Positions 10,355 to 20,674 of a DNA stretch of 36,035 bases are shown here, piece by piece. The position numbers and the translations under genes are program-made. The notes beneath the pieces were generated by a model that ran no database searches, was not told the DNA's origin, and saw only the letters and a list, made by a program, of their open reading frames with translations. Position 1 is the stretch's first letter. Each line of letters starts with the position of its first letter. The DNA is taken from positions 1 to 36,035 of the forward strand of contig CAMLNA010000030.1 in the NCBI GenBank assembly GCA_946481025.1. Reading direction: 5' to 3'. The DNA comes from an uncultured Rivibacter sp. (GTDB taxonomy: Bacteria; Pseudomonadota; Gammaproteobacteria; Burkholderiales; Burkholderiaceae).

Positions 10355-11695
10355 ATGCGCCACCTGTTTGCCGCCCTCGCCCTGCTGGGCACGTTGGCCG
10401 CCGCTGCCCAGACCCCTCCCGTGCCGCTGCGCGCGCTGGCCGAAGGCGTGAAGCCGGCCGAGCTGCGCGCAAGCCTCGACAAGCTGGTCGGCTTCGGCAC
10501 CCGCCATACCCTGTCGGACACGGTGTCCGACACGCGCGGCATCGGCGCGGCACGCCGCTGGGTGCAGGCCCGCTTTGCCGCCATCGGCCGGGACTGCGGC
10601 GGCTGCCTGGAGATCGTCACGCCCTCGCAGACCATCAGCGACGTGCGCATCCCGAAGCCGACCGAGGTGGTGAACGTGGTGGCGGTGCAGCGCGGCACGA
10701 GCGACCCGCAGCGGGTCATCGTCATCACCGGCCACCTCGATTCACGCGCCGGCGACGTGATGAACGCGACCATCGACGCGCCCGGCGCCAACGACGACGC
10801 CTCCGGCGTGGCGGCGGTCATCGAAGCCGCGCGGGTGCTGTCGCGCCACAGGTTTCGCGCCACGCTCGTGTATGCGGCTCTGTCGGGCGAAGAGCAGGGG
10901 CTCTACGGCGGCCGCATCCTCGCCGCCCACGCCCGCGCCCAGGGCTGGCAGGTGCAGGCCAACCTCAACAACGACATCGTCGGCAACAGCCGAGGCGGCA
11001 ACGGCGTGCACGACAACTCGACGGTGCGCGTGTTCTCCGAAGGCACGAAGACCACCGAGACGCAGCAGCAGGCGAATCGCCGCCGCTACAACGGCGGTGA
11101 GGTCGATTCGCCGTCGCGCAACGTCGCGCGGTTCATGGCCGCCCTGGCCGAGCGCCACCTCGACAACCTGCGGGTGAAGATGGTCTACCGCACCGACCGC
11201 TACGGCCGCGGCGGCGACCAGGTGGCCTTTCTGGAAGCCGGCTTTCCGGCGGTGCGCGTGACCGAGGCCAACGAGGACTACACCCGCCAGCACCAGGACG
11301 TGCGGGTGGAAAACGGCATCCGCTACGGCGACACGATCGACGGCGTGGACTTCGACTACCTCGCGCAGGTGACGCGGCTCAACGTCGTCTCGATGGCGGC
11401 GATGGCCCGCGCACCGGCGCCGCCGGCCGGCGTTTCCATCGAAGGTGCCGTGAGCCCCCACACCACCTTGCGCTGGAAGGCAGTGCCCGGCGCGGCCGCC
11501 TACCGCGTGTGGTGGCGCGACACCACCGTCGCGCAATGGACGCATTCGCGAGACGCGCCCGCGGCGATGGGCGAGGCGCAGTCGGCCACGCTGCGCAACA
11601 TCGCCATCGACGACTGGTTCTTCGGGGTCTCGGCGTTGTCGCCCGACGGGCACGAGTCGCCGGTGGTGTTTCCGGGCGACGCGGGCGCGTTCTAG
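10355..11695 (+). CDS. Secreted M28 family zinc peptidase
   Basis: A 446-residue aminopeptidase-like protein. The signal peptide is residues 1-18 (LFAALALLGTLAAAAQ). The two-zinc site is visible as GHLDS (His, Asp) near 130, the bridging Asp in GANDDASG near 146, SGEEQG (catalytic Glu and ligand) near 178, an Asp in NNDIVG near 208, and His in RQHQDVR near 312. An FnIII-like segment of about 95 residues follows (SPHTTLRWKAVPGAAAYRVWW). GGGAG precedes the ATG. It is probably a single-gene unit; 65 bases separate it from the PEP-CTERM gene, and a palindromic repeat follows it. Confidence 0.9.
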   Translation: MRHLFAALALLGTLAAAAQTPPVPLRALAEGVKPAELRASLDKLVGFGTRHTLSDTVSDTRGIGAARRWVQARFAAIGRDCGGCLEIVTPSQTISDVRIPKPTEVVNVVAVQRGTSDPQRVIVITGHLDSRAGDVMNATIDAPGANDDASGVAAVIEAARVLSRHRFRATLVYAALSGEEQGLYGGRILAAHARAQGWQVQANLNNDIVGNSRGGNGVHDNSTVRVFSEGTKTTETQQQANRRRYNGGEVDSPSRNVARFMAALAERHLDNLRVKMVYRTDRYGRGGDQVAFLEAGFPAVRVTEANEDYTRQHQDVRVENGIRYGDTIDGVDFDYLAQVTRLNVVSMAAMARAPAPPAGVSIEGAVSPHTTLRWKAVPGAAAYRVWWRDTTVAQWTHSRDAPAAMGEAQSATLRNIAIDDWFFGVSALSPDGHESPVVFPGDAGAF

Positions 11696-11711
11696 CAAGG
11701 GGTCGAAACCC

Positions 11712-11794
11712 TTCACCACGGAGGCGCGGAGGACGCGGAGAAACGCAGAGAGAGCTGGTATTCCTCCGCGAAACTCCGCGTCTCAGCGGTGAGG
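11712..11794. repeat. Long palindromic repeat, copy 2
   Basis: TTCACCACGGAGGCGCGGAG (from 11712) pairs with CTCCGCGTCTCAGCGGTGAG (to 11794) with a few mismatches. It is the same family as the copies at 4283 and 15518 but lacks their extra downstream flank. It lies between the stop of the M28 peptidase gene and the stop of the convergent lysR gene, so here it may act as a bidirectional terminator. Confidence 0.8.
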
Positions 11795-11815
11795 GCATGT
11801 GGTGTTCGACTGCCC

Positions 11816-12685
11816 CTACCGCCCCAGCGTGCTCCTCATCTGCTCGAACATCGCATCCGCCGCAGGCGACCCGGCCGACGCCTTGCTGCGCAAGGCCGCC
11901 ACCTCGAGCGAGGGCAGTGGCGGCAGGCCATGCCGGGCCTCCAGCACCTGCAGGCCCGGCGGCACGCTGCATCGGGTGAGCACGGCCACTGCCACGCCGC
12001 TTTCCACGGCAGCCAGCTGCCCGGCGAGGCTGGAGCTGTTGTAGACGATGCGGTGGGCACGCCGTTGCGCCGACAACGCGGCCAGCGCGTCCTTGCGGGC
12101 GCGGCTGCCGGCCTCGTACACCGCGATGGGCAGCGGGTCGCGGCGCCATGCCTCGTGTTGCGCGGCGCCCACCCAGACCAGCGGCTCGCGGAACAGGAAG
12201 CTGCCGCGCTGCGGCCGGTCCCGGGTGACGAGGGCCAGGTCGACCTCGCCGCGTTGCACGCGCGGAATGAGCGTGGTGGACTGTTCGCACACCAGCGTGA
12301 TCTCCACGCCGGCATGACGGGCCGCGAAGCGTCGCAGCACCGGCGTCAGGTAGCTGGCGGCGTAGTCGTCCGGCACGCCCAGGGTGAGCCGGCCGGACAG
12401 CGCGCGGCCGTGCAGCGCCTGCTGCGCCTGGGTGTGCAGTTCCAGCAGGCGCCGTGCATACCCCAGCAGTTCGGCGCCTGCGGGCGTGAGCTGCAGATGG
12501 CGCGGCCCGCGGGTGAGCACCGGGCGACCCACTGCGCCTTCCAGCTTCCTGATCTGCATGCTCAGGGCCGACTGCGATCGGAACACCAGCGGCGCCGCGG
12601 CGGTGAGCGAACCGGCGTCCACCACGGCGACGAAGGCGCGCAGCCAGTCGAGTTGCAGGTCGGCGGTGTGCATGGGCAGGTCCAT
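11816..12685 (-). CDS. LysR family regulator, divergent to EamA exporter
   Basis: A 289-residue LysR-type regulator. The N-terminal helix-turn-helix is LDWLRAFVAVVDAGSLTAAA then RSQSALSMQIRKLEGAVG. The effector domain starts near residue 90 (GRLTLGVPDDYAASYLTPVL). Starts at 12685 (MDLPMHT) or 12673 (MHTADLQ) are both possible; the frame opens further upstream into the intergenic operator region. It is transcribed away from the EamA-type exporter gene, the usual layout when a LysR protein controls its neighbour. The inducer is unknown, probably the exported metabolite. Confidence 0.88.
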   Translation of the reverse strand: MDLPMHTADLQLDWLRAFVAVVDAGSLTAAAPLVFRSQSALSMQIRKLEGAVGRPVLTRGPRHLQLTPAGAELLGYARRLLELHTQAQQALHGRALSGRLTLGVPDDYAASYLTPVLRRFAARHAGVEITLVCEQSTTLIPRVQRGEVDLALVTRDRPQRGSFLFREPLVWVGAAQHEAWRRDPLPIAVYEAGSRARKDALAALSAQRRAHRIVYNSSSLAGQLAAVESGVAVAVLTRCSVPPGLQVLEARHGLPPLPSLEVAALRSKASAGSPAADAMFEQMRSTLGR

Positions 12686-12688
12686 AGA

Positions 12689-12701
12689 TTCGATAACCGA
12701 A
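12689..12701. promoter_or_regulatory. Probable LysR operator (T-N11-A palindrome)
   Basis: TTCGATAACCGAA has perfect TTCG/CGAA arms and the T-N11-A spacing typical of LysR-type binding sites. It lies directly in front of the lysR start and 59 bases before the divergent exporter start. A second, smaller dyad CTTT-ACGC-AAAG follows at 12724-12735. Confidence 0.5.
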
Positions 12702-12759
12702 TGGTAGCCGCCTGAACTATGCGCTTTACGCAAAGGTGAGCGGCCCGCACAGTCAGGCC

Positions 12760-13683
12760 ATGACTGCATCGCTGACCACCTCCGAAGCCGCCGCGCCCGC
12801 CGAGTCGCCTGCCACCCGACAGCGCCGAGGCGCGGCGCTCATGGTGGGCGGCGGCCTGCTGCTGGGCACGCTGGGCGTGTTCGTCGAGGAGGCGGCGCAG
12901 CATCCGCTGTCCACCGTGTGGTTTCGCTGCGCGTTCGGCGCGCTGGCCCTGCTGCTGTGGGGTGCGGCCAGCGGCCGGCTGGGCGAACTGAGGCTCCATG
13001 GCCGCGGCCTGCTGATGGCGATGGCCGCCGGGGTGCTGATGATCGCGAACTGGGCGCTGTTCTTTGCCGCGATCTCCCGCACCTCGATCGGCGTGGCGAC
13101 GGTGGTGTTCCACGTGCAGCCGCTGTGGGTGCTGGCGCTGGGCGCCTGGTGGCTGCGCGAAGGGGTGTCGAAGCGACAGGCGGTGGCGGCTGCCGCGGCG
13201 CTGCTGGGCCTCGCCATGGCCACCGGCCTGCTCGATCGGATGGGGCAAGGCGCTGCCTGGGGCCCGGGCTACTGGCTGGGCCTGGCCATGTGCCTGGGCG
13301 GCTCGTTCAGCTATGCGTGCGTGACGCTGATCGCCAAGGCCGCACCCGGCATCGGTTCATTTGCGCTGGCGTGGTGGCAATGCCTGGTGGGCATGCTGCT
13401 GCTGGCCTGGTGGCCCTTCGTGCATGGCTGGCCCGAGGCGGCTGCGGCCTGGGCCTGGCTCGCCGGCCTGGGCGTGCTGCACACCGGGCTGGCCTATGTG
13501 GTGCTGTATGCCGGCATGGCCTGCCTGCCCACCGGCCGCATCGCGCTGCTCCAGTTCGTCTACCCGGGCGCTGCCGTGCTGGTCGACTGGCTGGTGTATG
13601 GGCGCGCGCTCAGTGCCTTGCAGCTGGCAGGCGTGGCGGTGATGGGGCTGGCACTGGCGGCTGCGAGGCGATCGAGGGACTGA
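12760..13683 (+). CDS. EamA/DMT family transporter
   Basis: Inner-membrane drug/metabolite transporter of 307 residues with ten predicted membrane helices in two EamA halves. The first begins RGAALMVGGGLLLGTLGVFV near residue 25, and the second starts near residue 168 (YWLGLAMCLGGSFSYACVTL). The end of each half has the typical loop before the last helix, ALSALQLAGVAVMGLALAAARR in the second. It probably exports an amino acid or similar small metabolite. ATG 12760 is preferred; an in-frame GTG at 12736 would add 8 residues. It is divergent from the LysR gene, which likely regulates it. Confidence 0.88.
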   Translation: MTASLTTSEAAAPAESPATRQRRGAALMVGGGLLLGTLGVFVEEAAQHPLSTVWFRCAFGALALLLWGAASGRLGELRLHGRGLLMAMAAGVLMIANWALFFAAISRTSIGVATVVFHVQPLWVLALGAWWLREGVSKRQAVAAAAALLGLAMATGLLDRMGQGAAWGPGYWLGLAMCLGGSFSYACVTLIAKAAPGIGSFALAWWQCLVGMLLLAWWPFVHGWPEAAAAWAWLAGLGVLHTGLAYVVLYAGMACLPTGRIALLQFVYPGAAVLVDWLVYGRALSALQLAGVAVMGLALAAARRSRD

Positions 13684-13727
13684 ATCGCGGCTGCGTCAGG
13701 GTTTCCGAGAGGGCCGCCGCGGCCGAC

Positions 13728-13769
13728 TTGGCAAGCAGGGGTGTGCGGGGATATGCTTGTATAGACAAG
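13728..13769 (+). promoter_or_regulatory. hutU promoter with HutC-type operator
   Basis: TTGGCA (13728-13733) and TATGCT (13752-13757), 18 bases apart, form a plausible sigma70 promoter. CTTGTATAGACAAG (13756-13769) has perfect CTTGT/ACAAG arms and closely matches the known HutC operator, a CTTGTATATACAAG-like palindrome. It covers the -10 box and start site, fitting repression by HutC that is lifted by urocanate. No hutC gene is in the window. Confidence 0.75.
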
Positions 13770-13782
13770 TAGGAGCCCCGCC

Positions 13783-15480
<1,698 letters not shown>

Positions 15481-15517
15481 GGCCCTCGCTGCGGGGCACC
15501 GATGGAACCCCGATTCA

Positions 15518-15608
15518 TTCACCGCAGAGGCGCGGAGGTCGCGGAGATTCGCGGAGAAATGCAGATCTGCTCCGCGGTCCTCCGCGCCCTCCGCGCCTCC
15601 GCGGTGAA
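15518..15608. repeat. Long palindromic repeat, copy 3
   Basis: TTCACCGCAGAGGCGCGGAG (from 15518) pairs with the mirror arm ending CGCGCCTCCGCGGTGAA (15608). It closely resembles copy 1, including the downstream flank GGCTGTTG and TCATGCGTCG (about 15609-15640). In both copies that flank leads within about 30 bases to the start codon of the next gene, preceded by CAACTGA. It separates hutU from hutI. Confidence 0.85.
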
Positions 15609-15667
15609 GGCTGTTGGGTCCCGTTTCATGCGTCGCGGGTCGCGCGCGGCCCGGTGGAGCAACTGAC

Positions 15668-16912
15668 ATGAACACGACGAGCTGGGACGCCCTGTGGACG
15701 AACGTCCACCTGGCCACCATGACGCACCAGGGCTATGGCGAAGTGCACGACGGCGCCATTGCCGTGCGCGACGGCCTCATCGCCTGGGCTGGTTGCAGGC
15801 GCGACCTGCCGGCCGGGGCCAAGGCGGCAGAAGAGCATGACGGCCGTGGCCGCTGGCTCACGCCCGGACTCATCGACTGCCACACGCACATCGTCTACGC
15901 CGGCAACCGCAGCGATGAATTCGAGGCGCGCCTGAACGGCGTGCCCTACGAAGAGATCGCGCGGCGCGGCGGCGGCATCCTGTCCACCGTGCGTGCCACG
16001 CGGGCGGCCGATGAAGCCGCGCTGCTCGCCGCCAGCCTGCCGCGCGTGAATGCGCTGCGGGCCGAGGGCGTGACCACGCTCGAAGTCAAGTCCGGCTACG
16101 GCCTCGACACCGACACCGAGGCACGCCTGCTGCGTGTGGCCCGCCAGCTGGGCCGCACGCTGCCGCTGCGCGTGCGCACCACCTGGCTGGGCGCGCACGC
16201 GGTGCCGCCCGAATATGCCGGCCGCGCCGACGACTACGTGACCATGCTGTGCGAGCAGATGCTGCCCGCGCTGGCCTCGCAGGGGCTGGTGGATGCGGTG
16301 GACGCGTTCTGCGAGACCATCGGCTTTTCCCCGGCGCAGACCGAGCGCGTGTTCGACTGCGCGGCGCGGCTCGGCCTGCCGGTCAAGCTGCACGCCGAGC
16401 AGCTGTCCGACCAGGGGGGCGCAGCGCTGGTGGCGCGCCACCGCGGCCTGTCGGCCGACCACCTCGAATGGCTGTCGCCGCAAGGCGTGCAGGCCATGGC
16501 ACAAGCCGGCACGGTGGCGGTGCTGCTGCCCGGTGCCTTCTATTTCCTGCGCGAGACGAAGCTGCCGCCGGTGCAGGCGCTGCGCGATGCCGGCGTGCCC
16601 ATGGCCGTCTCCACCGACTGCAACCCCGGCACCTCGCCGATGCCTTCGCTGCTGGCGGCCATGAACATGGCCTGCACGCTGTTCCGCCTGACGCCGCAGG
16701 AGGCGCTGGCCGGCACCACGCGCCATGCGGCGGCGGCGCTCGGCCTGGCCGGCACGCTGGGCACGCTCGAAGTGGGCAAGGCGGCCGACTTCGCGCTGTG
16801 GGACATCGACCGTCCGGCCGACCTGGCCTACATGCTGGGGCTGAACCCGTGCAGTGCGGTGGTGTATGGGGGGCGAGAGGCGGGGAGGGACCGGGAGCGG
16901 TGCTGTGCCTGA
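15668..16912 (+). CDS. hutI: Imidazolonepropionase
   Basis: Third enzyme of histidine degradation, a cytosolic metal amidohydrolase that opens imidazolone propionate to N-formimino-glutamate. It has 414 residues. Metal and substrate residues are visible in [20 protein letters not shown] near residue 75, [13 protein letters not shown] near 139, [13 protein letters not shown] near 240, SADHLEW near 263 and [13 protein letters not shown] near 316. GGAG precedes the ATG by 10 bases. The family core ends at about [12 protein letters not shown]. The last dozen residues ([11 protein letters not shown]) look unlike the family and may come from the junction with the integron remnant that starts just behind the stop. 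Confidence 0.95.
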   Translation: MNTTSWDALWTNVHLATMTHQGYGEVHDGAIAVRDGLIAWAGCRRDLPAGAKAAEEHDGRGRWLTPGLIDCHTHIVYAGNRSDEFEARLNGVPYEEIARRGGGILSTVRATRAADEAALLAASLPRVNALRAEGVTTLEVKSGYGLDTDTEARLLRVARQLGRTLPLRVRTTWLGAHAVPPEYAGRADDYVTMLCEQMLPALASQGLVDAVDAFCETIGFSPAQTERVFDCAARLGLPVKLHAEQLSDQGGAALVARHRGLSADHLEWLSPQGVQAMAQAGTVAVLLPGAFYFLRETKLPPVQALRDAGVPMAVSTDCNPGTSPMPSLLAAMNMACTLFRLTPQEALAGTTRHAAAALGLAGTLGTLEVGKAADFALWDIDRPADLAYMLGLNPCSAVVYGGREAGRDRERCCA

Positions 16913-16924
16913 GACAGGCGGAGT

Positions 16925-17162
16925 TCGCTTGAGGCTGGTTGCGGTCGGACGCCATGGAACGTTCGTTGGCCAGCCAGCTCAGGAAGGCTTCCACCTCGGC
17001 CTGGCCCATCTCGGCCGGATGGCGTAGCCCGTGGAAGCGGATGAAGGCCTTGCTTCAGTGCACATAGGCCTGCTCGGTGCGTGGGCTGTAGTGCAGGTAG
17101 CGGATGCGCTCACGCAGGTGGTCGAGCAGCCGCGTGGACTGCAGTGGTGGCAGTCCAGGCAC
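16925..17162 (-). pseudogene. intI: Integron integrase, N-terminal remnant (IntI1-like)
   Basis: Read from a GTG at 17162, the translation gives [20 protein letters not shown], then AYVH, then a TGA stop (17055-17057) where IntI1 has Trp. It continues in the same frame with [16 protein letters not shown] and [13 protein letters not shown]. From memory these match the N-terminal SAM-like domain of class 1 integron integrase at most positions. Similarity fades after about 16940 ([14 protein letters not shown]). The catalytic domain, with the two Arg, His and Tyr residues, is absent because the sequence runs into the 3-prime end of hutI. It is therefore both nonsense-mutated and truncated. Confidence 0.85.
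17059..17087 (+). promoter_or_regulatory. Degenerate Pc-equivalent cassette promoter
   Basis: In class 1 integrons the cassette promoter Pc lies inside intI1 (TGGACA, 17 bases, TAAACT). The aligned bases here are TGCACA (17059-17064), the spacer TAGGCCTGCTCGGTGCG, and TGGGCT (17082-17087). The spacer is nearly identical in sequence and length but both hexamers are poor. It is probably a weak or inactive promoter; the cassettes may depend on other promoters. Confidence 0.55.
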
Positions 17163-17399
17163 GGAGGAGGGCGTACGAGACCAGGCGCGCGCAGGCACAG
17201 CCGAGCCAGCGATAGGAGTCTCCCGAGCGCGACACACCCCGGGGGGTAACAACAGAGCCGCGACGGCAAAGTGTCGACCACGGGATGTGTCCGCTTTTGT
17301 CGGCACATATCTGTATGGATGTGCGGTCAATGGGGCGCAGAGGTAGAGCTGGTGCGGCTCAGCCGAGGATCCACTCACCGGCATTACGGAGACAGCTGC

Positions 17400-17442
17400 C
17401 TGCATACGCAGCACGAGCTGTTGCCCTAAAACCAAGTTAGGT
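17400..17442 (+). other. attI1-like integron recombination site
   Basis: GCCCTAAAACCAAGTTAGG (17423-17441) differs from the right end of attI1 as I remember it (GCCCTAAAACAAAGTTAGG) at one base. The bases before it, ATACGCAGCA-CGAGCTGTT, also follow attI1 (TTACGCAGCA-GGGCAGTC) with a one-base gap. The core site GTTAGGT (17436-17442) fits GTTRRRY, so crossover is expected between G17436 and T17437. The site lies between the integrase remnant and the first cassette, where attI belongs. The left limit of the full attI is uncertain. From 17163 to 17400 I see no gene. Confidence 0.85.
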
Positions 17443-17447
17443 TCCGA

Positions 17448-17934
17448 ATGCCCGCCCTGCAGCCAGACCGCGAGTACTACCGAAAGCTCCGTCGCAAGGG
17501 CGAGCGCTTTCGCGTCAATTTGGTGGCGAAGCAGTGGTGCGACCTTTGGCACCAGCACTTTGATTCGAACGGTTTCGGCAATCGCAGTTGGTGGCATCGG
17601 CGCAGGCACTTGGCCGTGTTGCTCAATGCGTTGCGCCGGGCGCGGGTTGAGCTCTCTGCAACCGCGCAAGCACATCAGTTGTTTGCACTCGTTCACCCGC
17701 GCAGCTCTGCCGATGATGCGGTGTACATCCACACACCGAATCCGAACGGTTCAGGGTTCCCATGCGAGTTTCACGGTGCTGTAGCCGTGCGGGCCTTGCC
17801 ACCGCTGCTCGCGGGGCGAGTTGAGCTTGCGCAGTATTCGGTCCATGCCGTTTCCGCAGAGGGGGGTTCCTACTTCGTTATCCAGCCGCGCGAGGTGGAA
17901 CCTAACCCCTTGTATCTTCCCAAGCATCCGACGT

Positions 17935-17936
<2 letters not shown>
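17448..17936 (+). CDS. Integron cassette 1, hypothetical protein
   Basis: A 162-residue product, not recognised. It is basic and rich in Trp, His and Arg in the first half ([40 protein letters not shown]), then beta-like ([20 protein letters not shown]). It has no signal peptide or membrane helix. The ATG is 11 bases after the attI crossover point, so TTAGG of the core may serve as ribosome site. The stop TGA (17934-17936) appears to be formed at the junction with the inserted IS. A candidate R-double-prime attC box, ACCTAAC, lies inside the gene at 17900-17906. The original C-terminus may therefore have differed. Confidence 0.75.
17900..17934 (+). other. Left part of the attC site of cassette 1 (split by IS)
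   Basis: ACCTAAC (17900-17906) fits the RYYYAAC box. CGACGT (17929-17934), just before the IS, complements ACGTCG (19106-19111) in the right attC part behind the IS. The 22-base distance between box and arm is longer than usual, so the exact left limit is uncertain. Confidence 0.5.
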
Positions 17937-19052
<1,116 letters not shown>

Positions 19053-19071
19053 CTTGAAAGACAGTTGCTCC

Positions 19072-19121
19072 GTCAAGGGGACGTCCCGCACGCGGGCCGC
19101 CCCTTACGTCGAACGTTAGGC
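19072..19121 (+). other. Right part of attC, border of cassettes 1 and 2
   Basis: AAGGGG (19075-19080) pairs with CCCCTT (19100-19105), and an inner hairpin CCCGC-AC-GCGGG lies at 19085-19096. ACGTCG (19106-19111) complements CGACGT on the far side of the IS. An unpaired C (19074) would be an extrahelical base as attC sites have. The site ends with GTTAGGC (19115-19121), the consensus core; crossover is expected after G19115. Confidence 0.8.
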
Positions 19122-19144
19122 AGCTGAAAACAACCGGGAGCACC

Positions 19145-19447
19145 ATGGGAAAGCAACTTGCTCCGTTTGAACGAGAGCTCTACCAACGCGTCGATGAGGT
19201 GCTGCACTACATGTGGGATCCGATCGGTGTCTCGGAGTCGCCCGAGGCGAGAGACGAGTACTACTCCTATCTGCCAGTCGTCTTTGGAATGCTCGTCAAC
19301 GGTTCAAGCGGTGAAGCCATCTCCGAGTACCTAAACCGGGTGGTCACGGAGAACATCGGGCTTAGCGCGCAAACCGAGCGTTCTGAGCGGGCTGCAACAG
19401 TTCTTCTAAGGTGGAAGCAAACTCTGCGAGAGCAATATGGAGCGTAG
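19145..19447 (+). CDS. Integron cassette 2, hypothetical protein
   Basis: A 100-residue protein starting 29 bases after the attC crossover, with GGGAG as ribosome site. It is acidic, helical and cytosolic, with FERELYQRVDEVLHYMWDPI, SPEARDEYYSYLPVVFGML and SGEAISEYLNRVVTENIGL. I recall this WDPIGV...PEARDEY pattern from small uncharacterised proteins that occur repeatedly in integron cassettes and in genomes of proteobacteria. No function is known to me; a toxin-antitoxin or immunity role is only a guess. The stop (19445-19447) is directly followed by a truncated IS, so its own attC left part is missing. Confidence 0.85.
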   Translation: MGKQLAPFERELYQRVDEVLHYMWDPIGVSESPEARDEYYSYLPVVFGMLVNGSSGEAISEYLNRVVTENIGLSAQTERSERAATVLLRWKQTLREQYGA

Positions 19448-19611
19448 GCCTTGGTCACCGGCTCGATGCCTCCAGCAACGGCAGCCAGATGCCGCACCTC
19501 GACCTCTCGCGCGGCTTCGGCCAAGGCGATGTCGATGCTGTCCTTGTGAACATCCAGGCCCACGTACACAGAGTGGTAGATTGACTCATGGCCCGTCTCC
19601 TTGACAAACAT
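19448..19611 (-). pseudogene. IS110-type transposase, N-terminal fragment
   Basis: Read on the minus strand from ATG at 19611, the translation runs MFVKETGHESIYHS then VYVGLDVHKDSIDIALAEA, the first catalytic-Asp motif of IS110/IS1111 transposases, and REVEVRHLAAVAGGIEPVTKA. It then breaks at 19448, directly at the stop codon of cassette 2. Only about 55 of 330 or more codons remain. It is a different element from the intact one at 17935. Its upstream non-coding end probably occupies about 19612-19735, where I see no other gene. Confidence 0.8.
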
Positions 19612-19739
19612 GCGGCCGCCCAGGCGGTCCGCCTTGTGGCTCGGCGCACTCCAGGTGCGCAATCCACGGTAGTCCTGGAGGCGGGCCTCCTCAAGAAGAA
19701 ATCAAGCCATCTTGTCTAGGCGTCACGAGTCCGGGCTAT

Positions 19740-19794
19740 CCGTCTCGGATCCTGGGCAAGTTATCGCCTGTCATGATTCCAACTTTCGTTAGGC
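19740..19794 (+). other. Degenerate or partial attC site before cassette 3
   Basis: GTTAGGC (19788-19794) is a consensus core, with crossover expected after G19788. Upstream, the segment starting GGATCCTGGGC can fold with mismatches against the segment GCCTGTCATGATTCC, around the loop AAGTTATC. No matching R-double-prime box is found upstream; that part was probably removed with the IS fragment. Confidence 0.55.
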
Positions 19795-19799
19795 CCAAT

Positions 19800-20399
19800 A
19801 TGGACGCGCTCACAAGACTCGATCAAACGTTAAGCCTCGCAGCCGGGGGTCTCGCAAACACCCGCCGCCGCACGCTGATCGTCTTGCTCGCAAGCGTGAG
19901 CACTTGCGTCTACTCAGCACCGGTGCGTTCGGCCGAAAGCCAAGGGATGGAGCGCGCGATCGTCAACCTGCTGACTGATCCGACCCTCTTCGCTCTTACC
20001 CCTACGTCGGCCGCCAACAAGCTGGCGCCGTTTGGTCGTCTGCAGGAAGACACGCGCGGCGGCTCGACGGCAAGCGGCACTGCAGTGCGCACGTTCTTCA
20101 TCGAACTCACGCCCTTTGGTCGCCGGGCATCAGTATTTTTCGACCGCAGTAGCAGCCGCCTTACGAACATCACCCTGATGTTCAGTCCCGAAGACAAAAT
20201 CGACGCCGCGCGTGTGCGCGCGACGCTTACGCGCTCGCTCGGCGCGGCAAAAGAGTCCTCGCCAGCCGGTAGTAATCGCGTCGTCTGGTGGGATGGCGCC
20301 GACGGACGTCGCGTACAACTCGCGCTCGACCCTGTCGGCATCGAGCCGGCGCAACTGTATATCGCCAGTGTCGGTCGCGAAGTAAGCAGCGGCCGTTGA
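19800..20399 (+). CDS. Integron cassette 3, putative exported protein
   Basis: A 199-residue product, not recognised. The ATG is 12 bases after the crossover point. TAGG of the attC core could act as ribosome site; an ATG at 19773 would lie inside attC and is rejected. A basic stretch followed by a hydrophobic core (ANTRRRTLIVLLASVSTCVY) and SAPVRSAES suggests a signal peptide of about 50 residues. The mature part contains FFIELTPFGRRASVFFDRSS and IASVGREVSSGR, suggestive of a small beta-rich periplasmic protein. An attC-like site follows 46 bases behind the stop, so the gene fits the cassette format. Confidence 0.78.
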   Translation: MDALTRLDQTLSLAAGGLANTRRRTLIVLLASVSTCVYSAPVRSAESQGMERAIVNLLTDPTLFALTPTSAANKLAPFGRLQEDTRGGSTASGTAVRTFFIELTPFGRRASVFFDRSSSRLTNITLMFSPEDKIDAARVRATLTRSLGAAKESSPAGSNRVVWWDGADGRRVQLALDPVGIEPAQLYIASVGREVSSGR

Positions 20400-20445
20400 C
20401 TGACCGAGCAGCAGGCACGCTGACCTCGCTCTTACTCAACCTGAC

Positions 20446-20497
20446 GCCCAACCCTTCGCTCGAGTGCCTTGCCGGCGTCAGCCCCTCAGCTCAAACG
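20446..20497 (+). other. attC-like site of cassette 3, cut at the crossover point
   Basis: GCCCAAC (20446-20452) is a good R-double-prime box, followed by CCTTCGCTCGAG as in many proteobacterial attC sites. The right arm ends CAGCTCAAACG at 20497, where GTTRRRY should begin with this G. The following bases are GACCAC instead of TTAGGC. The site therefore matches attC up to the recombination point and no further. Stem pairing is imperfect. The next 177 bases up to 20674 hold no gene. A 6-bp pair GGCAGC/GCTGCC (20522-20544) is the only structure seen. Confidence 0.55.
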
Positions 20498-20674
20498 GAC
20501 CACAACGCGCCAAACGCAGCCGGCAGCAGCCGAATTCCGCTGCCCACGCCCGCACCGCCCCTCTGAAAGTGCCCCGAACGTGGAATTGACGGCGCCTCGA
20601 CGGCACGTCCACGATGGCCGCCCCAGCCCCGACGCCGCCCGCGGCACCCGGGGCGCACATGACGGAGGCGTTCA

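Noticed and set aside
19773..19799. Upstream ATG adding nine residues to the cassette-3 protein
   Set aside because: It lies within the attC site before the crossover core, so it would not belong to the cassette.
20584..20674. Small frames between the integron and the protease gene
   Set aside because: They have no ribosome site or conserved pattern, and the real start at 20675 with GGAGG follows.
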